DNA from: Robiginitalea myxolifaciens
GTDB lineage: Bacteria; Bacteroidota; Bacteroidia; Flavobacteriales; Flavobacteriaceae
Assembly: GCF_900115205.1 (NCBI RefSeq)
Contig: NZ_FOYQ01000001.1
Location: forward strand, 1,701,240 to 1,765,239
Reading direction: 5' to 3'
Length of the DNA stretch: 64,000 nt
Shown: in pieces, positions 37,866-47,039 of the stretch
Layout of the letters: each line of letters starts with the position of its first letter
How positions within the stretch are numbered: the first letter of the stretch is position 1
The notes under the pieces: model-generated
Told to the model about the DNA's origin: nothing
The model's input: the letters and a program-made list of their open reading frames with translations, nothing else
The model's database searches: none
Position numbers and translations under genes: made by a program

Positions 37866-40800
37866 ATGCGCAAGATCATCAGTTATTTTATTCGCTACGA
37901 CGTTGCGGTCAACGTCGTGATCATAGCCTTTGCAGTCTTCGGTATCATCGGAGTATTGCGGATGCGTTCGTCCTTCTTCCCCCTGATCGAATCCCAGACG
38001 ATTACGATTAACATCAATTATCCCGGGGCAGCTCCCCAGGAAATTGAGGAAGGGGTAGTCCTGAAGATCGAGGACAACCTGAAAGGGCTGGTTGGTGTTG
38101 AACGATTTACATCGACCTCCCGTGAAAATGGGGGTTCTATTGTAGTCGAAATCGATAAGGACGAGGACATCGATGTCATGATCACCGAGGTCAAGAATGC
38201 GGTTGACCGGGTACCTAATTTTCCCGGGGGTATGGAACCCCTGGTGGTTGCCAAACAGGAAGCCATTCGGCCTACCATTAGCTTTTCGGTTAGTGGGGAA
38301 GGGGTGAATCTGAAAACCCTCAAGCAAATTGCCCGGGAAATTGAATATGACCTGCGGGCCATGGACGGGATTTCCCAAATCGAGATCAGCGGATACCCGG
38401 AGGAAGAAATTGAAATAGCCGTACGCGAAAGCGATCTTTTGGCTTATGAACTGACCTTTCAGGAAGTTGCCCAGGCCGTTGGTCAGGCGAATATCCTAAC
38501 CACTGGCGGGGATATTAAAACCGAGGCTGAGGATTATCTGATCCGGGCCAGGGCCCGTTCGTACTATGGGGATGAGCTCAATAACCTGGTGGTACGTTCG
38601 GATATTTCAGGGAACATCATACGACTCGGCGATGTGGCCGATGTACGCGATCGCTTTTCTGAGAACCCCAACACCCTTTACTTCAACGGAAACCTGGCGG
38701 TAAACGTAGAGGTCAGTAACACCAACAGTGAAGACCTGATCCCTACGGCAGAGAAGATCAATGCCTATATCGAAGATTTTAATGCGACCCACAACAACAT
38801 TCGCCTGGATGTGGAGTCGGACCGCTCCATTACGCTGAACCAACGGACCGAGTTGCTGCTGGAGAACGGGGCAGTGGGAATTTTGCTCGTACTCATATTT
38901 CTGTCCTTCTTCCTCAATACCCGCCTGGCCTTTTGGGTAGCCTTCGGATTACCGATCGCCTTTTTAGGGATGTTTATGTTTGCCGGCAGTTTTGACGTGA
39001 CTATTAACGTGCTCTCGCTCTTCGGGATGATTATCGTAATCGGGATCCTGGTCGACGACGGAATTGTTATCTCGGAGAATATCTATCAGCATTATGAGGA
39101 AGGTAAGTCGCCCATACAGGCGGCCATAGATGGAACCATGGAGGTAATTCCACCGATTATTTCTGCGATCCTGACCACCGTACTGGCCTTCTCTACATTC
39201 TTATTTCTCGACAGTAGAATTGGGGAGTTCTTTGGCGAAGTATCTACCGTTGTGATCTTAACCCTCGTGGTATCCCTGGTGGAAGCCCTGATTATCCTCC
39301 CTGCCCATATTGCCCACTCCAAGGCTCTGGTTAAAGAAACGGAGGAGGATAAAGCGAAAAAGAAAGGGCCCATAGAGAAAGTCTTTGCCAAACTGCGCAG
39401 TTTTAATGTGCTGGGAGATCGTATTATGAATTATCTGAGGGAAAACCTCTATGCCCCCAGCCTTCGTTTTGTGCTGAATAACCGGTTTTTGTCCTTTGCC
39501 ATTTTCCTGGGTCTCTTTATGGTGACTATCGCCTCTATTGGGGCAGGCTTAATCCGGATTACCATCTTCCCCAGTATTGCCAGTGATCAGGTGAACATTA
39601 ACCTGCTCATGCCTGAGGGAACAAACCCGGAAAAGACCGCTGAGATCATCACTATGGTCGAAGCTGCAGCCTGGCGGGTAAATGAAGATTATACGGCGCG
39701 CCAGACAGAAAATAAACAGGTGGTGGAGAACATCATCAAGCGGGTAGGTCCGGGAACCAACAAGGCGTCCCTTCGGGTGAATCTCCTGCCCGGGGAAGAA
39801 CGGGATTTCCCCAGCCCGGAAATTACCAATGCCATTCGCGAGGAAGTTGGCCCGGTTTACGGGGTAGAACGACTCACCTTTGGTTCCGGGGGGAACTTCG
39901 GGGGTAGCCCGGTATCCATTGCCTTACTCAGTAACGATAGTAAACAACTCGAAGCCGCTAAGGAAGAACTGCGCGCCTATCTGGAGAACAATCCTCGGCT
40001 GACGGACGTGACGGATACCGATCCTGAGGGGATTAAGGAAATCGATATCAAACTCCGGGAGAATGCGTATGCCCTGGGGCTTAACCTGCAATCGGTAATG
40101 TCGCAAGTCCGAGCCGGATTCTTCGGTACCCAGGCACAACGTTTCCAGCGCGGCCAGGACGAGATTCGCGTATGGGTACGCTACGACCGTTCCAACCGCT
40201 CATCGATCAACGACCTGGACGATATGCGGATCCTGACGCCTTCGGGTCAACGGGTTCCCTTCTCGGAGATTGCTACCTATTCCATTTCCCGCGGAGACGA
40301 ATCCATCAGCCACCTCGATGGGCAACGTGAGATTCGGGTAGAGGCGGATATGGAAGACCCCAACGATAGCGCCACGGAAATCATACAGGATGTACAATTC
40401 AATTTTATTCCTGAGCTGCAATCGCGTTATCCCGGCCTTAAAGTGGCCTTTGAGGGTCAGAACCGGGAGGCCCAAAAGCTCTTTAATTCTCTGAACCGGG
40501 TTTGGCCGGTTATCCTCTTCCTGATATTTGCGGTGATTGCCTTTACCTTCAGGACCTACAGCCAGCCTATTATCCTGATTCTGATGATTCCATTCAGTAT
40601 TATTGGAATTGCGTGGGGCCATTACCTGTTAGGATTCCCGATTAATATCCTATCCTTCCTTGGAATTATCGCCCTGATTGGGATTATGGTGAACGACGGC
40701 CTGGTACTAATCGGCAAGTTCAATTCGTATTTGAGGAAGGGAATGAAGTTTGAAGACGCGCTGTTTGCCGCGGGGAATTCCCGTTTCCGCGCAATCTTCC

Positions 40801-41150
40801 TAACTTCGCTGACCACCATCGCCGGATTAGCCCCGCTGCTATTGGAAAAGAGCCGTCAGGCCCAATTCCTGATACCCATGGCCATTTCTATCTCCTTTGG
40901 AATTGCCATAGCCACGGTTCTCACCCTTTATCTCCTTCCGCTATCGCTCTCTGTAGTGAATAATGCCAAGGCGCGAATCAAATGGTTAAAGACCGGAGAA
41001 ACGGTCAACCGGGAGGAAGTGGAGCGCGTAATCAAAGAGATCAAAATGCAGGAGGATTTGGAAGGCGAACTCAGCGAGGCGAACAACGTGGCCCGGGATA
41101 CAAAAAGGCGCCGTCAAAAAACTCAAGCATACCAACACCAGGACAAATGA
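37866..41150 (+). CDS. RND efflux transporter permease
   Basis: A 1094-residue proton-driven pump of the AcrB/HAE1-like RND superfamily. Twelve membrane helices are expected, with one at residues about 12-31, a block at 340-475 and another at 875-1015, separated by two large periplasmic domains. The TM4 proton-relay pair is present in GILVDDGIVISENI, and the second half has GIMVNDGLVLIGKF. The C terminus is basic and cytoplasmic. The substrate cannot be predicted. The stop codon overlaps the TolC start by 4 bases (ATGA). Confidence 0.95.
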   Translation: MRKIISYFIRYDVAVNVVIIAFAVFGIIGVLRMRSSFFPLIESQTITININYPGAAPQEIEEGVVLKIEDNLKGLVGVERFTSTSRENGGSIVVEIDKDEDIDVMITEVKNAVDRVPNFPGGMEPLVVAKQEAIRPTISFSVSGEGVNLKTLKQIAREIEYDLRAMDGISQIEISGYPEEEIEIAVRESDLLAYELTFQEVAQAVGQANILTTGGDIKTEAEDYLIRARARSYYGDELNNLVVRSDISGNIIRLGDVADVRDRFSENPNTLYFNGNLAVNVEVSNTNSEDLIPTAEKINAYIEDFNATHNNIRLDVESDRSITLNQRTELLLENGAVGILLVLIFLSFFLNTRLAFWVAFGLPIAFLGMFMFAGSFDVTINVLSLFGMIIVIGILVDDGIVISENIYQHYEEGKSPIQAAIDGTMEVIPPIISAILTTVLAFSTFLFLDSRIGEFFGEVSTVVILTLVVSLVEALIILPAHIAHSKALVKETEEDKAKKKGPIEKVFAKLRSFNVLGDRIMNYLRENLYAPSLRFVLNNRFLSFAIFLGLFMVTIASIGAGLIRITIFPSIASDQVNINLLMPEGTNPEKTAEIITMVEAAAWRVNEDYTARQTENKQVVENIIKRVGPGTNKASLRVNLLPGEERDFPSPEITNAIREEVGPVYGVERLTFGSGGNFGGSPVSIALLSNDSKQLEAAKEELRAYLENNPRLTDVTDTDPEGIKEIDIKLRENAYALGLNLQSVMSQVRAGFFGTQAQRFQRGQDEIRVWVRYDRSNRSSINDLDDMRILTPSGQRVPFSEIATYSISRGDESISHLDGQREIRVEADMEDPNDSATEIIQDVQFNFIPELQSRYPGLKVAFEGQNREAQKLFNSLNRVWPVILFLIFAVIAFTFRTYSQPIILILMIPFSIIGIAWGHYLLGFPINILSFLGIIALIGIMVNDGLVLIGKFNSYLRKGMKFEDALFAAGNSRFRAIFLTSLTTIAGLAPLLLEKSRQAQFLIPMAISISFGIAIATVLTLYLLPLSLSVVNNAKARIKWLKTGETVNREEVERVIKEIKMQEDLEGELSEANNVARDTKRRRQKTQAYQHQDK

Positions 41151-42529
41151 AGCAATTTGTTTCACTGACACTTTTATTGATTAGCGTTGCATTTCCCGCC
41201 TTAGGACAGGAAACCAACGCAGTTCCCGGCGGACCTTCATCAGAAGAAGAACTCCGGGAAGCCGTGCAGATACCACTCTTAACCCGGGAAGATGCCGTAG
41301 GATTTACCCTGGAGAATAACCTGGGTATCCAGGTGAGCCGGAACCAGCGCGAGATCGACGAGAACAACGCAAGTTTGCTGAATTCGGGCTATCTCCCTAC
41401 CGTGAGTGCCATCGGGGGCGGAAGTATCGATGTGCAGGATACCGAAGGGGTCCTTGCCAACGGGGAAACTCGTACGGCCGATGGCGCAGAAACCCGTCGG
41501 TACAATGCTTCTCTGAATGTTAATTATACCTTATTTGACGGGTTTGGTCGCTGGTACGATTACAAGCGGTTTAAGGAGCGATCTGCCCAATCGGAACTAG
41601 AGGTTCGGCAAACCATAGAAACGACAGTCCTACAACTGTTTTCGGTATATTATGAGGTCGCCCGCCTGGAGGAAAACGCCGCGAACCTGCAGGAGGCGCT
41701 TACCATATCCCGAAACCGACTGGAACGGGCCCGGTATCAGTTCGAATTTGGACAGAATACAGGGCTAGATGTACTCAATGCTGAGGTCGATGTGAATACG
41801 GACAGCGTAAACCTGCTCAACGCCCAGCAGTTTTTGCGCAACACCAAACGCGACCTGAACCTGATTATGAATCGGGAACTTACCACCGCTTTTGCGGCAG
41901 ATACTACGGTCACTTTCCTGCCTCAATTGCAAATTGAGGACATCATGTCGGCGGCCCGGGAAAATAACATCCGGATGCTGCTGGCCGAAAAGGATATCCT
42001 TATTTCCGAGTACTCCATGAAGGCTACACGTAGCGGCTACCTGCCTACTATTGGGCTTACCGGAAGTTACGGGTGGAATGAATCCAATAACAACAGCCCG
42101 CTGGCCTTTGTACTCCAGAACACTTCCACCAATATCAACGGGGGGGTGAATGTTACCTGGAACCTCTTCGATGGCGGTAGTGCCATCAACAATGCGCGAA
42201 ATGCGCGTATCACTTTTGAGAACCAGGAACTGATCCGCCAGCAGACCGAGTTGGAAGTGGAGCGCGATATCCAGAATGCTTACGGGGATTACCGCAACGC
42301 ACTCTTTGTCCTCGACGTACAGGACAAGAACCTGCAAACTAACCAGGACAACTTTGAGCGTTCCCGGGAGCGGTACCAACTGGGACAGATTACCTCTATT
42401 GAATTTCGCCAGGCGCAGCTCAATTTGTTGCAGGCCGAACTGGCCCGCAGCCAGGCTAAATACAATGCGAAACTGGCCGAGCTACAGTTGTTACAGGTGA
42501 GCGGGGAATTGCTGAATCAGGAGTTTTAG
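41147..42529 (+). CDS. TolC-family outer-membrane efflux protein
   Basis: A 460-residue OEP-family channel, the outer-membrane exit of the RND system. I start it at ATG 41147, which overlaps the pump stop as ATGA and gives a clean signal peptide (MKQFVSLTLLLISVAFPALG). A longer frame upstream lies inside the pump gene and lacks an ATG. The two OEP repeats are visible: long helices with Asn-rich turns (VNYTLFDGFGRWYDYKRF and VTWNLFDGGSAINNARNA) that build the trimer barrel and tunnel. Confidence 0.93.
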   Translation: MKQFVSLTLLLISVAFPALGQETNAVPGGPSSEEELREAVQIPLLTREDAVGFTLENNLGIQVSRNQREIDENNASLLNSGYLPTVSAIGGGSIDVQDTEGVLANGETRTADGAETRRYNASLNVNYTLFDGFGRWYDYKRFKERSAQSELEVRQTIETTVLQLFSVYYEVARLEENAANLQEALTISRNRLERARYQFEFGQNTGLDVLNAEVDVNTDSVNLLNAQQFLRNTKRDLNLIMNRELTTAFAADTTVTFLPQLQIEDIMSAARENNIRMLLAEKDILISEYSMKATRSGYLPTIGLTGSYGWNESNNNSPLAFVLQNTSTNINGGVNVTWNLFDGGSAINNARNARITFENQELIRQQTELEVERDIQNAYGDYRNALFVLDVQDKNLQTNQDNFERSRERYQLGQITSIEFRQAQLNLLQAELARSQAKYNAKLAELQLLQVSGELLNQEF

Positions 42530-42541
42530 TTCGAAACCTCC

Positions 42542-42724
42542 ATGCTGGAACACTTCTTTCAATGTCCGTATTGCTGGGAAACGATCTCTATTCTCGTAGA
42601 TACTTCCGTATCGCAACAGCAATTTGTTGAGGACTGTGAAGTCTGCTGCAACCCCATTGATTTTACGGTAAATTGTTCCGCCGACGCCCTCACCGCTTTT
42701 GAGGCCCAGCCCCTGGGACAGTAG
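42542..42724 (+). CDS. CPXCG-motif small cysteine-rich protein
   Basis: A 60-residue protein with two metal-binding cysteine pairs, FQCPYCWETI (residues 8-11) and DCEVCCNPID (about 32-36), matching the small CPXCG family of presumed zinc proteins of unknown role. ATG at 42542, 12 bases after the TolC stop, so it may be co-transcribed with the efflux operon, though a functional link is not evident. Confidence 0.8.
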   Translation: MLEHFFQCPYCWETISILVDTSVSQQQFVEDCEVCCNPIDFTVNCSADALTAFEAQPLGQ

Positions 42725-42744
42725 TTCGTACGACACCCTGAATT

Positions 42745-43773
42745 TTATTCCATTTTCGGATCGATTGCCGGATTAATACGCCCGTCCGATTCCAGGATTC
42801 CGTCCATTTTTATATGAAGGATTTCAGGCTTTTCGGCCATACGTACCAGGGTAATGTGGTCGATGGCGGTGGAGTCATTTGGCCGTTGGCTTCCCCCTGT
42901 TGTCCCCAGGATCATATATTCCATGCCGTGACGCTCCCGGTGGGAGAGGCGGTGAAAGTGACCATTGAAGACCGTGTAGTTCCTTCCGGCCAGAGCCGTT
43001 TCCAGCGGTTCTAACGGGATATCTTCACGCTGCAGGATGTCCCCATCGTCATTGAGCCATAGCGGTTTATGCATGAGCAGGAAGGTCCAGCGTACATCCT
43101 GATTTTGGGTGAGTACCTCTTTGAAGTATGCGATTTGCTCTTCGCTCATGCCCCCAAGGTTGCGCTCGGGCATAAAGCGATAGGTAGAAGTGGCATAGTC
43201 GCCTTCCATCAGGCCGTCTAGAATCCGGATTGCCGTATCCCTTGCCTGGTAGATTTCTTCCATTCGCTTTTCGGTGTAATCCTCCGAGTCGAGCATCAGG
43301 AAAAGGACATCATCGTAGCGAAAATGATAGAAGCGTGGGCCAAAACGACCCTCCCAGAATTCCCGCATGGTCTTGTTGGTGAGGTCGTGGTTTCCACCTA
43401 CGTAGAAAAAAGGCATATGCAGCGCACGCGCCCGTTGGTCAAAGAAATCCCACTCCCGTTTGAGTTGGTCCGTATCCGTAGTACCCCCGTCGATAAGATC
43501 TCCCACGCTCAGGACAAAAGTTGGATCGAGGTGGTTGAGCTGGGCTACCGCCTTACTAAAAATATGGGGTCGCTCGCCGCCATTCAGGTCGGAAATGATG
43601 GCGAAGGTAAAATCGGTTTCGGTCTCCTCGAAATGATCGTGGGTCCAGGGGAGTACTTCCCCGGTAAGCTCGTGGGTAAAGCGCGTGGTCTCCTGAGGTG
43701 CTTCCCGGGTATATTTGCAGGAAGTGAGCAGGATTAAAATAAGGAGTACACGAGAAAGCGGTTGGTATTTCAT
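42745..43773 (-). CDS. Metallophosphoesterase lipoprotein
   Basis: A 342-residue calcineurin-like phosphoesterase. I start it at ATG 43773 (MKYQPLSR) rather than the TTG at 43791. The signal peptide ends in a lipobox LTSC (Cys19), so it is anchored on an envelope membrane. Metal-binding motifs are visible in order: ISDLNGG in place of the usual DxH, GDLIDGG, GGNHD, HKPLW and NGHFHR. The first motif has Asn where most members have His. Substrate unknown. It is divergent from the FGE-type gene, from which it is separated by 48 bases. Confidence 0.88.
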   Translation of the reverse strand: MKYQPLSRVLLILILLTSCKYTREAPQETTRFTHELTGEVLPWTHDHFEETETDFTFAIISDLNGGERPHIFSKAVAQLNHLDPTFVLSVGDLIDGGTTDTDQLKREWDFFDQRARALHMPFFYVGGNHDLTNKTMREFWEGRFGPRFYHFRYDDVLFLMLDSEDYTEKRMEEIYQARDTAIRILDGLMEGDYATSTYRFMPERNLGGMSEEQIAYFKEVLTQNQDVRWTFLLMHKPLWLNDDGDILQREDIPLEPLETALAGRNYTVFNGHFHRLSHRERHGMEYMILGTTGGSQRPNDSTAIDHITLVRMAEKPEILHIKMDGILESDGRINPAIDPKME

Positions 43774-43805
43774 AAGATCAAGATAGCTCAATTTTAAGTA
43801 TTTTG

Positions 43806-43820
43806 GATCAGAATCTGATC
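43806..43820. promoter_or_regulatory. 15-base palindrome before the FGE-like gene
   Basis: GATCAGA-A-TCTGATC, one base before the ATG at 43822 and just after a TATTTTG box (43799-43805). It would cover the transcription start of the plus-strand gene. Confidence 0.45.
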
Positions 43821-43821
43821 T

Positions 43822-44859
43822 ATGCCCGCTCCAATGCCTGTGATTTTACGCCCCCTGGTTTTACTGATTTTATTTTGCGTAACGGGATGTAGACCGCAAG
43901 GGGAGGAGGTCGCGGATATGGAGGAGATGGTCCTGATTCCGGGGGGAACCTTTACAATGGGCGGAAAAAGCCCGCAGGCCGATCCGGATGAACTTCCCAG
44001 GAGGCAGGTTCAGGTAGCCGATTTCCTGATGGATAAAACGGAAGTAACCAACGCTCAGTTTTTAGAGTTTGTGGAGGCTACGGGATACATAACAGTGGCG
44101 GAGCGCGATGTCGATTGGGATGAGCTTCGCAAGCAAGTTCCACCCGGAACGCCGAAACCCCCGGATTCTGTATTGCGTGCGGGTTCCCTGGTATTCGTGC
44201 CAACTACAGGCCCTGTAGACCTTCGGGACTACAGCCAGTGGTGGGCCTGGACCATCGGGGCAAACTGGAGACACCCGGAAGGCCCCGGTTCGGACCTGGA
44301 AAACCGGATGGACCATCCCGTAGTGCATATTGCCCTTCAAGATGCCCGGGCTTATGCGGAATGGGCGGGCAAACGCCTCCCAACCGAAGCAGAGTGGGAG
44401 TGGGCAGCCATGGGCGGTCTGGACGACCCGAAATATCCCTGGGGGAACGAATCTATTGCCAATGCGACCGGTAAAGCCAATTTCTGGCAGGGAAACTTTC
44501 CCTATCAGAACAGTGTGGCCGACGGCTATCCGCGCACGGCTCCTGTTCAGAGTTATCCGCCCAATGGTTACGGGCTTTATGATATGGCCGGCAATGTCTG
44601 GGAGTGGTGTCAGGATAAGTATCGGGCCGATGCCTACAGACAGAAGTCATCAACAGCTGTTTTGGTAAACCCCCAGGGTCCGGCAAGGGCCTACGACCCC
44701 CTGGAACCCTATGCCGAAAAATACGTAATCCGTGGAGGATCTTTTTTATGTAGTGAAAGCTATTGCAGTGGGTATCGCGTTGCCCGCCGTATGCGTTCGA
44801 CCCCGGATTCCTCCTTTGGCCATACAGGCTTTCGCTGTGTCCGCGATCCCGGTCCCTAG
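43822..44859 (+). CDS. Formylglycine-generating-enzyme family lipoprotein with the catalytic cysteine pair
   Basis: A 345-residue protein of the FGE-sulfatase (SUMF1) family. The signal peptide ends VTGC (Cys23), predicting lipidation. Family blocks are all present: VLIPGGTFTMGG, DKTEVTNAQFLEFV, RLPTEAEWEWAAMGG, NMAGNVWEWCQDKYR and TGFRCVRD. Near the end the motif GGSFLCSESYC has C310 and C315, spaced as the catalytic C336/C341 of human FGE, and is followed by RSTPDSS as in the human enzyme. It is therefore likely an active formylglycine-generating enzyme, acting in the periplasm. No sulfatase substrate is encoded in this window. Confidence 0.88.
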   Translation: MPAPMPVILRPLVLLILFCVTGCRPQGEEVADMEEMVLIPGGTFTMGGKSPQADPDELPRRQVQVADFLMDKTEVTNAQFLEFVEATGYITVAERDVDWDELRKQVPPGTPKPPDSVLRAGSLVFVPTTGPVDLRDYSQWWAWTIGANWRHPEGPGSDLENRMDHPVVHIALQDARAYAEWAGKRLPTEAEWEWAAMGGLDDPKYPWGNESIANATGKANFWQGNFPYQNSVADGYPRTAPVQSYPPNGYGLYDMAGNVWEWCQDKYRADAYRQKSSTAVLVNPQGPARAYDPLEPYAEKYVIRGGSFLCSESYCSGYRVARRMRSTPDSSFGHTGFRCVRDPGP

Positions 44860-44901
44860 ATTTTTCATACTTTGTAGGGTAATCTTCTCGAATTCTCCGA
44901 C

Positions 44902-45711
44902 ATGAAAGTTTCCAAGTACACCAAGGCTTCGTTTCTCCTGGCACTCTTTTTACTGCTGGTCCTGAGTTGCAAACAGGAAAAAAAGGCCGATGAAGCCCTT
45001 GAGGAAGAAGAAATGGCTGCGGCCCTTCCGGAAGCCAGCTTCTTTGAAATGCGTACCTACTACTGCGCCCCGGGACGACTGGATGCGCTGCAAACCAGGT
45101 TTCGCGATCATACCATGAAGCTCTTTGAGAAACACGGGATGACGAATTTGGCGTATTGGATACCTGTGGAGAACCCGGATAATAAGTTGGTTTACATTAT
45201 TGGATATCCCAATGAAGAATCTCGGGATGCCATCTGGAATTCCTTTGCCGAAGATCCGGATTGGAAACAGGTTTGGGAAGCTTCTACCGCCGACGGGCCC
45301 ATCGTGGATTCGGTTGAGCAGGTCTTTTTGCGGTATACGGATTATTCCCCCAAGATCGTTGCCGGCGATGGGGGACCCAGAGTCTTTTCCCAGCGCACCT
45401 ATTTCACTCCTGAAGGTAAATTACCCAATCTGCACGCGCGTTTCCGGGATCATACTCTTAAGATTTTCGAGAACAACGGAATGACCAACGTGGCCTATTT
45501 TGATTTGGACGACCGGCATGAAATGGGAGATCGCACCCTGATCTATTTTATCACATTTCCCGATACCACGGCGCGAAGCACAAGTTGGGCCACCTTCCTG
45601 GAGGACCCGGATTGGTTGGAGGCCCGGGCCAATTCTATCGCCGATGGCCCCATCCTCGATTCCCTGAAGTTTGAGTTGTTTACCGCAACGGACTTTTCGC
45701 CTCTGAAATAA
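44902..45711 (+). CDS. Tandem NIPSNAP-domain lipoprotein
   Basis: A 269-residue protein with a lipoprotein signal (lipobox VLSC, Cys23) and a short acidic linker, then two NIPSNAP domains of the dimeric alpha-beta-barrel fold. The repeats are obvious: FEMRTYYCAPGRLDALQTRF in the first (about 48-67) matches RTYFTPEGKLPNLHARF in the second (about 169), each followed by RDHT, an FE...GMTN segment and an EDPDW block. NIPSNAP proteins have no settled function. Most are cytoplasmic, so the lipidated tandem form is somewhat unusual. Confidence 0.85.
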   Translation: MKVSKYTKASFLLALFLLLVLSCKQEKKADEALEEEEMAAALPEASFFEMRTYYCAPGRLDALQTRFRDHTMKLFEKHGMTNLAYWIPVENPDNKLVYIIGYPNEESRDAIWNSFAEDPDWKQVWEASTADGPIVDSVEQVFLRYTDYSPKIVAGDGGPRVFSQRTYFTPEGKLPNLHARFRDHTLKIFENNGMTNVAYFDLDDRHEMGDRTLIYFITFPDTTARSTSWATFLEDPDWLEARANSIADGPILDSLKFELFTATDFSPLK

Positions 45712-45718
45712 GTGAGTA

Positions 45719-46960
45719 CTATCCCAGAGCCGATTCCAACCCTGCGATCAATTGCTGTATTTCGGCTGGGGAGGTATAGTGCACAAAGGATAAGCGGATA
45801 ACTCCTGGATCACGGGGGATATCCATATCGATTAGCGGTCTGACGGCATAAAAATGCCCGTATCCAGCCATGATCTGGTTTTTGGTAAGTCCGTCATATA
45901 CGGTTTTCAAATCTTTTTTAAGCGGGAGGAAGGAGACGATTGGAGCCCGATTCTCCAGTGACGAAGGACCTATTATCCTCAGGTCCTTACGCGAACCCAG
46001 AAACTCCAGTAGCGGCGCCAGAAGTTCCATTTCATGACCTCGAAATAAGTCGTTCAACAGCTCTCGTTTTTGGTTTGCCTCAGCCTGACCGGGCTTTGCA
46101 GTATCCCTGTGGTGTTCATAAACAGCATCCCAGTAATGGGCCATCCCCGCCGCTGCCGCTACCTGCGCATGATCCGGTCCGGCAGGGGTTAAGCGGTGCC
46201 GCGGACTTCCATCTTTGAAGAAATGACTTTGGTTGGCCATTTGAAGATTGAGCTCATGACGAACGTACATGACCCCAAGATGCGGTCCAAAGGTTTTATA
46301 GGAGGAGAACAAATAAATGTCCGCACCGAGTGACTTGAAATCCGGGATTTCATGGGGCGCCCATCCTACACCGTCTACTACACATAATGCGTCGTGATAA
46401 TGTGCCAGGGAGGCAATTTTACCAACTGGGTTTACGTGGCCGATGACATTAGAGCAATGGGGAAAGGCTACCATCCGGGTACGTTTGGAGAAAAGCTTAC
46501 TGAGGTCCTCTATGGGCAAAACTCCGGTTTGCTTGTCTACGTGCCATTCCACGATTTTGATCCCGGTAGCTTCCAGGCGCCTCCAGGCACCAGCGTTGGC
46601 TTCATGATCCTGGCAGCTTACAATGATTTCGTCCCCTTCATTCCACATCGACCGCAAAGCGTGGGAGAGCACATAGGCATTCTGGGTGGTGGAAGGACCG
46701 AAATGAATCTCCAGCGGATCGGCTCCCAGGTAAGAAGCCATAGACGCATAGGCCTCATCCATCTGCTCACCGGCCTTAATGGAGGCCGGATAGGGATAGT
46801 AAGGCTGTACTTTGTGGTGCGTGTAAAAATGATGCAAGCGGTCTACCACCTGTTGACACGGATAAGACCCTCCGGCATTTTCAAAAAAGGCCCAACCCTT
46901 GAGGTCAGGGTCTCGAAACGCGGGGAATTGGGATCGGATGAAACTGAGATCAAGTGCCAT
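45719..46960 (-). CDS. Class V aminotransferase (cysteine-desulfurase-like fold)
   Basis: A 413-residue PLP enzyme of fold type I. I start it at ATG 46960 (MALDLSFIRSQFPAF), the usual start for this group; the TTG at 47011 is unlikely. K222 in FSSYKTFGPH is the cofactor lysine, D196 in CVVDGVGWAPHE the pyridine-nitrogen ligand, and GPSTTQNAYVL the phosphate loop. The C-terminal loop that carries the catalytic cysteine in SufS/IscS reads GYGHFYAVR and has no Cys, so desulfurase activity is unlikely. It could act as a lyase or aminotransferase. It is convergent with the NIPSNAP gene. Confidence 0.82.
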   Translation of the reverse strand: MALDLSFIRSQFPAFRDPDLKGWAFFENAGGSYPCQQVVDRLHHFYTHHKVQPYYPYPASIKAGEQMDEAYASMASYLGADPLEIHFGPSTTQNAYVLSHALRSMWNEGDEIIVSCQDHEANAGAWRRLEATGIKIVEWHVDKQTGVLPIEDLSKLFSKRTRMVAFPHCSNVIGHVNPVGKIASLAHYHDALCVVDGVGWAPHEIPDFKSLGADIYLFSSYKTFGPHLGVMYVRHELNLQMANQSHFFKDGSPRHRLTPAGPDHAQVAAAAGMAHYWDAVYEHHRDTAKPGQAEANQKRELLNDLFRGHEMELLAPLLEFLGSRKDLRIIGPSSLENRAPIVSFLPLKKDLKTVYDGLTKNQIMAGYGHFYAVRPLIDMDIPRDPGVIRLSFVHYTSPAEIQQLIAGLESALG

Positions 46961-47039
46961 GGTTAGGGGTTTTTTCAAAGTAAACAGATTGTAAAAAGAT
47001 AAGAAAAACAACCCAGTTGCCCCGAGCCCGTCAGCAGGG

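Noticed and set aside
40982-41146. 55-codon N-terminal extension of the TolC gene
   Set aside because: It starts from a non-ATG codon inside the pump gene and would bury the signal peptide that begins at 41147.
46998-47039. Possible terminator after rpiA
   Set aside because: Only a 5-bp stem with a long loop can be drawn; not convincing even though a T-rich stretch follows on the minus strand.
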